From positions 223,763 through 287,762 of the forward strand of contig NZ_JACHEF010000003.1 in NCBI RefSeq assembly GCF_014207355.1: a DNA stretch of 64,000 bases, in the 5' to 3' direction. A program made the position numbers and the translations under genes. Shown here piece by piece: positions 59,720 to 64,000 of this stretch (the stretch's first letter is position 1; each line of letters starts with the position of its first letter). This DNA comes from Mesorhizobium sangaii. Its GTDB lineage: Bacteria; Pseudomonadota; Alphaproteobacteria; Rhizobiales; Rhizobiaceae. Under the pieces are notes generated by a model. It ran no database searches. It was not told the origin of the DNA and saw only the letters and a list, made by a program, of their open reading frames with translations.

Positions 59720-60610
59720 CTATTCCTCTAGCAAGCGCCGCATCGACAGGGCATTCTTTGGCGCAAAGCCCTCGTAGTCGTTGTTGAAATAAACCCAAGC
59801 TCTTCTTGCCCCACTGGCGCGGATCTTGTCAGCCCATCCGCCTAGCTCGTCTCTGGTGTAATCATGCCGGTACCAGCGCTCGGGACCGTGGAGCCGCACG
59901 TAGACATCCTCCGCTGTACGCACCAGTACATCCGGAAGACGAGGGCCGCTGCATGAGCAAAAGATTGTGCCTGTCTCCTGAAAGGCCGAGTATACTGTCT
60001 CGTTCCACCAACTGGCGTGACGAAACTCCACCACATTACGCCGGGCCGGGTCGAGTTGGCCGAGAATGTCGTTCAGTCTTGCCTTTGTGAAATGGTAACT
60101 GGGCGGGAGCTGGAATAGAAAGCAGCCCATTCTCTCACCGAGGATATCGGCTATCATTCCAAAATCCTTTACGAGAGTTTTGGTCCCCTCGAACCTCTTG
60201 ATGTGAGTAATCAGCTCACAGACCTTTACCGTATAGACGAAACTGCTTTTTGCGGGTTGCCGAAGCCAGCTTTTTACATTTGCGACGGTTGGCCATGAAT
60301 AAAAGGATGCGTTAATTTCGACAGTATCGAATCGTTTCGCGTAGTGATTGAACCATTCGCTCGTGGGCAGATCCGTCGGATAAAACTGTCCCCGCCATTT
60401 CCAGTAAAACCATCCCGAGCACCCGACATAGGCAGATGCCTGCAAACACGACTCGGTATCACGCTTTGCTATTGCCCCGGCCAATCGGGCGGAATGCATC
60501 TTGTCGGCACGCCCAACGTTTTCAATTCGCTGTCTCTCTCTGCGCAGCCTACGTCGCTCACGGCGCTCATCGGGCGCAAGTGCTTTCCGTTTGATGGCTT
60601 CCGAACCCAT
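59720..60610 (-). CDS. DUF72 domain protein
   Basis: 296 residues. The DUF72 TIM-barrel-like pattern is clear: VGCSGWFYWKWRGQFYP near residue 63, then YAKRFDTVEINASFYSWP, FLFQLPPSYH and YVYFNNDYEGFAPKNA (WVYFNNDYEGFAPKNA in the sequence). The 60-residue basic N-terminal extension (RRERRRLRRERQRIE) is longer than usual and may bind nucleic acid. Function of the family is unknown. A GGAGC-N16-CGTT motif lies just upstream. Confidence 0.85.
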   Translation of the reverse strand: MGSEAIKRKALAPDERRERRRLRRERQRIENVGRADKMHSARLAGAIAKRDTESCLQASAYVGCSGWFYWKWRGQFYPTDLPTSEWFNHYAKRFDTVEINASFYSWPTVANVKSWLRQPAKSSFVYTVKVCELITHIKRFEGTKTLVKDFGMIADILGERMGCFLFQLPPSYHFTKARLNDILGQLDPARRNVVEFRHASWWNETVYSAFQETGTIFCSCSGPRLPDVLVRTAEDVYVRLHGPERWYRHDYTRDELGGWADKIRASGARRAWVYFNNDYEGFAPKNALSMRRLLEE

Positions 60611-60630
60611 GACATTACCCTCTCCGCCTT

Positions 60631-60655
60631 AACGTGGGCAGGGTCGGATGGCTCC
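60631..60655 (-). promoter_or_regulatory. EcfG/RpoE2-like promoter motif of the DUF72 gene
   Basis: On the minus strand GGAGC (60655–60651), 16 bases and CGTT (60634–60631); one mismatch to GGAAC. Start codon follows 20 bases later. Confidence 0.45.
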
Positions 60656-60808
60656 GTTCAACTGGCTAAAGTGGCGCGGGCGGACTGCTGCCGATCAGGG
60701 GACGGATCCAGGTACAAGTCCGGTGGCGATGCGACGATGCGACCAGCCTCAAATTTCGACCCTGGCTATGTCCAGCGGTATCGGGCGAGATGATTCGAAC
60801 CACCAAAT

Positions 60809-61444
60809 TCAACGCGATTTCGTTGAGGTGTTGTTCTCCCGGTTTGCCGCGTAGTCGATAGTAAAGGTTCCCTCGGCAACGCGAACGCCCTGCTTCACGT
60901 TGAAGATTGTTACCGTTGTGGTCAGCCCCTTTTCGTCGATAAGACTCCACTTGCGTAAAACGAGCTTTTTCTTGTCAAATATCATGGAGATATTCGAATT
61001 CCCGAAGGATGATTTGTCGGATATTTTAATAATTATCAGATCGGCTTCTTCTCTGATGCTTTTGAGACGGCCGCCAGACAGGTCGATCCTATTGTCGAGT
61101 AGCAGCTTGAGTGGCGTCTTGGAGAGTGAATAAAGCCGCGAGGTTTTAAGTTTCTTATTATGAACGACTACCGATTTGCCGTCGGCAATTACGCTGATCC
61201 CCGATTGGCCGGCATAGTTGAATCGGATTTTGCCCGGCCGTTGGAGAAAAAACCTGCCACTTGTCCGTTCCGCTTTCGGGCCGGACTGAACGAAGTCCCC
61301 AGACATGGATTGTATTGAGGAGAAGTGATCGGCGATCGCCTGCGCGTCAACCGGTGCGGCCGGAGGCGCAGTGGTAAAGCCTAGATTTGTCGCGGCGGCG
61401 CTGACAATGAAGAAACACCATCGAAGCAGTCTCTTAGTGGACAT
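60809..61444 (-). CDS. LolA-like outer-membrane lipoprotein carrier protein
   Basis: 211 residues with a signal peptide (MSTKRLLRWCFFIVSAAATN). The LolA pattern follows: FSSIQSMSGDFVQSGPKAER, then SGRFFLQRPGKIRFNYAG and the mid-protein KTPLKLLLDNRIDLSG. LolA shuttles lipoproteins across the periplasm. ATG 61444 is favoured (GGAG six bases ahead) over an in-frame GTG 18 bases upstream. It lies 39 bases downstream of an L,D-transpeptidase on the same strand, so the pair is an envelope operon and this is likely a LolA paralogue rather than the housekeeping copy. Confidence 0.8.
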   Translation of the reverse strand: MSTKRLLRWCFFIVSAAATNLGFTTAPPAAPVDAQAIADHFSSIQSMSGDFVQSGPKAERTSGRFFLQRPGKIRFNYAGQSGISVIADGKSVVVHNKKLKTSRLYSLSKTPLKLLLDNRIDLSGGRLKSIREEADLIIIKISDKSSFGNSNISMIFDKKKLVLRKWSLIDEKGLTTTVTIFNVKQGVRVAEGTFTIDYAANRENNTSTKSR

Positions 61445-61483
61445 ACGATTCTCCAAGTTCACGTAGCGGCGCGGCTACTGGAA

Positions 61484-62479
61484 TTACTCGTTGACCGACT
61501 CCACCATTTCATCTTTGAAGATAACCTTTGTGCCCTTTTGCACCTCAGAGGCGAGGTCTTCAGCATCCCAATTGGTCAGCCTGATGCAACCATGTGAGAA
61601 GGTCTTTCCAATCTTGCCTGGCTCGGGAGTACCGTGAATGCCGTAGCTTTCGATGGACAAATCGATCCACACCGATCCCACCGGATTATTTGGCCCGGCA
61701 GCTATGGTGAATGGGCGGTTGGTCTTAACCCCCTTGAAGGCGAAGTCAGGATCGTAATGATAGGTCGGGTTGTGCACCACGCGTTTGACTTCTGCGTGGC
61801 CGCTCGGCGCCGGCTTCTCTTGGCTCCCGATCGAAGCGGGGTACACTGCAAGCACTTTGTCGGAAGAGTCGAGCAGGCGAACCTGGCGAGCGCTCTTGTC
61901 GACCTCCACTCTGGCAATAGCCGCGGGAGGATCGCCTCGATCGATAGCTGGCACCAGCAACTTTGCGCCAGCCACCCTGAAGCCAATGCCGGGATTGAGC
62001 CTTTCGAGCAGCTGTTCGCTGGTATGGAAGCGCTCAGCCATCTTTTCCAGCGCATTGTGATAGCCAAGCTTAGGTAGGCGAGCCATTCTTTCCATGCGAG
62101 CCGGAATTCGCTTGGTAAACGGTCCACGCACATCCTTGCGCGTCAGCTCGTAGGTCACAAGGGCCGGGTTTGAGGATGTTGCGGCGAGCTTGTTCCAAGT
62201 CTCCCGTGTGAGCTTGCCATCGGAGGGCAATCCGTTGGCCGCCTGAAATGCCCGGATCGCCTTCTCGAAGTTCTCTGCTCCGCGGCCGTCGATCAAGCCC
62301 GGCGAGAACCGCGCGCGATCCAAAAGGATTTGCGCCTTCAGCACGATCGGATTGACGCCCTTCGCTTCGCCGTCGTCGAATTGGGCATTGTTGACGGCGG
62401 CTCGGTCCAGCTTCGCCGCTTCTGTCCTGCCGCATGCGAGGGCCAGCACGGCGGCTGCGACAAGAACGGGCCTGATCAT
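61484..62479 (-). CDS. L,D-transpeptidase with PG-binding and LysM-like modules
   Basis: 331 residues. Signal peptide (residues 1–22). A PG_binding_1-type region at about 43–98 (GVNPIVLKAQILLDRARFSP), a LysM-like segment at about 140–178 (EKMAERFHTSEQLLERLNPG), and a YkuD domain with active-site Cys298 in SHGCIRLTN and His296. It should make 3-3 or protein–peptidoglycan cross-links in the periplasm. ATG 62479 has AGGAG eight bases ahead. The gene leads an operon with the LolA-like gene. A near-consensus stress-type promoter motif lies upstream at 62522–62546. Confidence 0.9.
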   Translation of the reverse strand: MIRPVLVAAAVLALACGRTEAAKLDRAAVNNAQFDDGEAKGVNPIVLKAQILLDRARFSPGLIDGRGAENFEKAIRAFQAANGLPSDGKLTRETWNKLAATSSNPALVTYELTRKDVRGPFTKRIPARMERMARLPKLGYHNALEKMAERFHTSEQLLERLNPGIGFRVAGAKLLVPAIDRGDPPAAIARVEVDKSARQVRLLDSSDKVLAVYPASIGSQEKPAPSGHAEVKRVVHNPTYHYDPDFAFKGVKTNRPFTIAAGPNNPVGSVWIDLSIESYGIHGTPEPGKIGKTFSHGCIRLTNWDAEDLASEVQKGTKVIFKDEMVESVNE

Positions 62480-62521
62480 TGATGTCACTCCTGCAGCTGC
62501 ACGATAAGAACCTGCTTCTAT

Positions 62522-62546
62522 GACGCGGCACGGGACATCTGGTTCC
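62522..62546 (-). promoter_or_regulatory. Near-consensus EcfG-type motif upstream of the L,D-transpeptidase operon
   Basis: Minus strand GGAAC (62546–62542), 16 bases, CGTC (62525–62522), one mismatch from CGTT. The rest of 62,480–62,751 shows no gene. Confidence 0.35.
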
Positions 62547-62751
62547 ATTCCCAACCGGCATTGCGAAGGTTTGATCTCGACTGGGCTGCTTCCCTGCTTC
62601 CGACAGTACCGACGCGGAACTCGCTGTTTGAGATGGGGGATCGCAATTGTTAAGTCGAAGCTTTTGCTGCTGTCCGATTCCAGCGTTGGCCGAACCAAAT
62701 CTCGTCCGCGGCGTTGAGCCTCGTGTTGCGTCATCAGCCGGGGCATTTCCC

Positions 62752-64000
62752 ATGATAAAAGGCGAGCTTTCCACCTATAGGGCGAAGCGGGATTTCACCA
62801 AGACGGAAGAACCCAGCGGCGAAAGCACGATCGCGAAATCTAACCGGCTTCGATTTGTCATTCAGAAGCACGCGGCCACGCGGCTGCACTACGATCTTCG
62901 TCTTGAGCTTGATGGTGTGTTCAAGTCGTGGGCCGTTACGAAGGGACCATCGCTGGATCCTCACGACAAACGTCTCGCAGTCGAGGTGGAAGACCATCCG
63001 CTAGACTATGGCGACTTCGAAGGCACCATCCCCAAGGGCCAATATGGCGGCGGCACCGTGCAGCTGTGGGACCGGGGATACTGGGAGCCGGAAGGCTCTA
63101 TGTCAGCTGGACAGGCTTTGGAAAAAGGCGATCTTAAGTTCACGCTCGACGGTAAGCGCCTGCACGGAAGTTTTGTCCTTGTGCGCATGAAGCACGATCG
63201 CAATGGAGGCAAACGCACCAACTGGCTGCTGATCAAGCATCGCGACAAATACGCGGTGGACGGCAATGGCGACGCGGTGCTGGCACAGGACCGATCTATC
63301 GCTTCCGGGCGGAGCATGGATAAGATTGCTGCGGGCAAAGGAGCCGGACCGAAGCCGTTCATGATGCAAGGGTCATCGGCGGCCGATGCGGACGCCGTGT
63401 GGGACAGCAATCGCGGCCATGCTGCTGACGAACGCGCCATCAAAGCGTCAAAGCCATCTCCGCGCCCCAAACGAGCTTCTCGTGCGTCGGGGACGAAAAT
63501 GCCCCACTTCATCGCACCGCAGCTGTGCCAGACGCTCTCCCGGCCGCCGGCCGGAGCGAATTGGGTGCATGAAATCAAGTTCGACGGCTACCGAGTCCAG
63601 CTGCGCGTCGAGGATAACGCCACCACATTGAAGACCAGAAAAGGCCTGAATTGGACGGACAAATTTGGCGCCATCGCAAAGGAGGCGGGCAGCCTTCCCG
63701 ATGTAATCATCGATGGCGAGATTGTCGCGCTCGGCGAGAATGGCGCCCCCGATTTTGCCGCCATGCAAGCTGCATTATCCGAGCGCCGAACAAACGATCT
63801 CATCTTCTTTGCCTTTGATCTGTTATTCGCCAACGGCGTTGATCTGCGAACGCTGCCTCTCTTGCAACGTAAGGAGCAGCTGAGCGCGATGCTCGGCAAG
63901 GTCGATCGCGGCGAGGAAAACCTTATCCGCTATGTCGAGCACTTCACCAATGGCGGCGATGCGGTGCTGCGGTCCGCCTGTCGTCTGTCGCTTGAAGGCA
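62752..64000 (+). CDS. ligD: LigD-type ATP-dependent DNA ligase (3' end outside window)
   Basis: 416 residues are visible. Residues 1–160 form the 3'-phosphoesterase domain (QKHAATRLHYDLRLELDGVF; WAVTKGPSLDP; VEVEDHPLDYGDFEGTIPKG), and from about 245 the ligase catalytic domain begins, with nucleotidylated Lys276 in HEIKFDGYR, then KTRKGLNWTDKF and IIDGEIVAL. Bacterial LigD enzymes repair double-strand breaks with Ku. A primase/polymerase domain normally follows the ligase domain in this domain order and would lie outside the window. ATG 62752 starts MIKGELSTYR; no clear ribosome binding site. No ku gene is in view. Confidence 0.9.
   Translation, partial: MIKGELSTYRAKRDFTKTEEPSGESTIAKSNRLRFVIQKHAATRLHYDLRLELDGVFKSWAVTKGPSLDPHDKRLAVEVEDHPLDYGDFEGTIPKGQYGGGTVQLWDRGYWEPEGSMSAGQALEKGDLKFTLDGKRLHGSFVLVRMKHDRNGGKRTNWLLIKHRDKYAVDGNGDAVLAQDRSIASGRSMDKIAAGKGAGPKPFMMQGSSAADADAVWDSNRGHAADERAIKASKPSPRPKRASRASGTKMPHFIAPQLCQTLSRPPAGANWVHEIKFDGYRVQLRVEDNATTLKTRKGLNWTDKFGAIAKEAGSLPDVIIDGEIVALGENGAPDFAAMQAALSERRTNDLIFFAFDLLFANGVDLRTLPLLQRKEQLSAMLGKVDRGEENLIRYVEHFTNGGDAVLRSACRLSLEG

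Overview
The window looks like chromosomal DNA of a Rhizobiales bacterium, most likely Mesorhizobium or a close relative. This rests on the high GC content, the acpXL–lpxXL very-long-chain fatty acid cluster of rhizobial lipid A, short palindromic intergenic repeats, and promoter motifs of the alphaproteobacterial EcfG/RpoE2 type (GGAAC, 18 bases, TT). No species can be proved from the sequence alone.

Bases 1–44,200 read as ordinary, densely coding chromosome. In order they hold: an FAD/GcvT demethylating dehydrogenase (cut by the window edge) downstream of a non-pyrrolysine MttB-type methyltransferase; a phospholipase D-like protein; two tandem MFS transporters; a small unknown protein; a prolyl oligopeptidase; a class III aminotransferase; a phasin-like protein and a Coa1-like protein; the valine-catabolic pair isobutyryl-CoA dehydrogenase/mmsB; a DMSP-lyase-like cupin overlapping cobQ; a VOC protein and an AraC regulator; TauE/SafE and TerB proteins; a peptide-type ABC importer with an M20 hydrolase; an L,D-transpeptidase; an ATP-grasp protein, an FAD oxidoreductase and a methyltransferase; the acpXL–fabF2–fabF1–adh–lpxXL operon; a slipin; two overlapping tRNA-like genes; a small DNA-binding-like protein/SRPBCC pair; a histidine phosphatase; and a caspase–TPR protein.

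Bases 44,460–47,850 form a compact integrative element with lower GC: tyrosine integrase, strong promoter, AlpA-type regulator, small coupled ORFs, and a winged-helix protein whose gene contains four 20-base dyad iterons, resembling a lambda-O-type initiator with an internal origin. Bases 47,900–51,800 are decayed: a frameshifted small gene, a truncated DNA-ligase fragment, a cysteine hydrolase with a one-base frameshift, a frameshifted secreted peptide, and dispersed fragments of one short repeat.

Bases 51,900–62,700 look like a general-stress-response block. Pyrophosphatase, GGDEF, YihY, receiver, PRC-barrel, a YqjD/YqjE/YqjK-like envelope operon, DUF72, and an L,D-transpeptidase/LolA operon are interspersed with matches or near-matches to the EcfG promoter. 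One of these motifs sits just ahead of a candidate small RNA that ends in a strong intrinsic terminator. The window ends inside a LigD-type DNA ligase gene. Together these genes suggest a locus for surviving desiccation, oxidative or stationary-phase stress through envelope remodelling, DNA repair and signalling.
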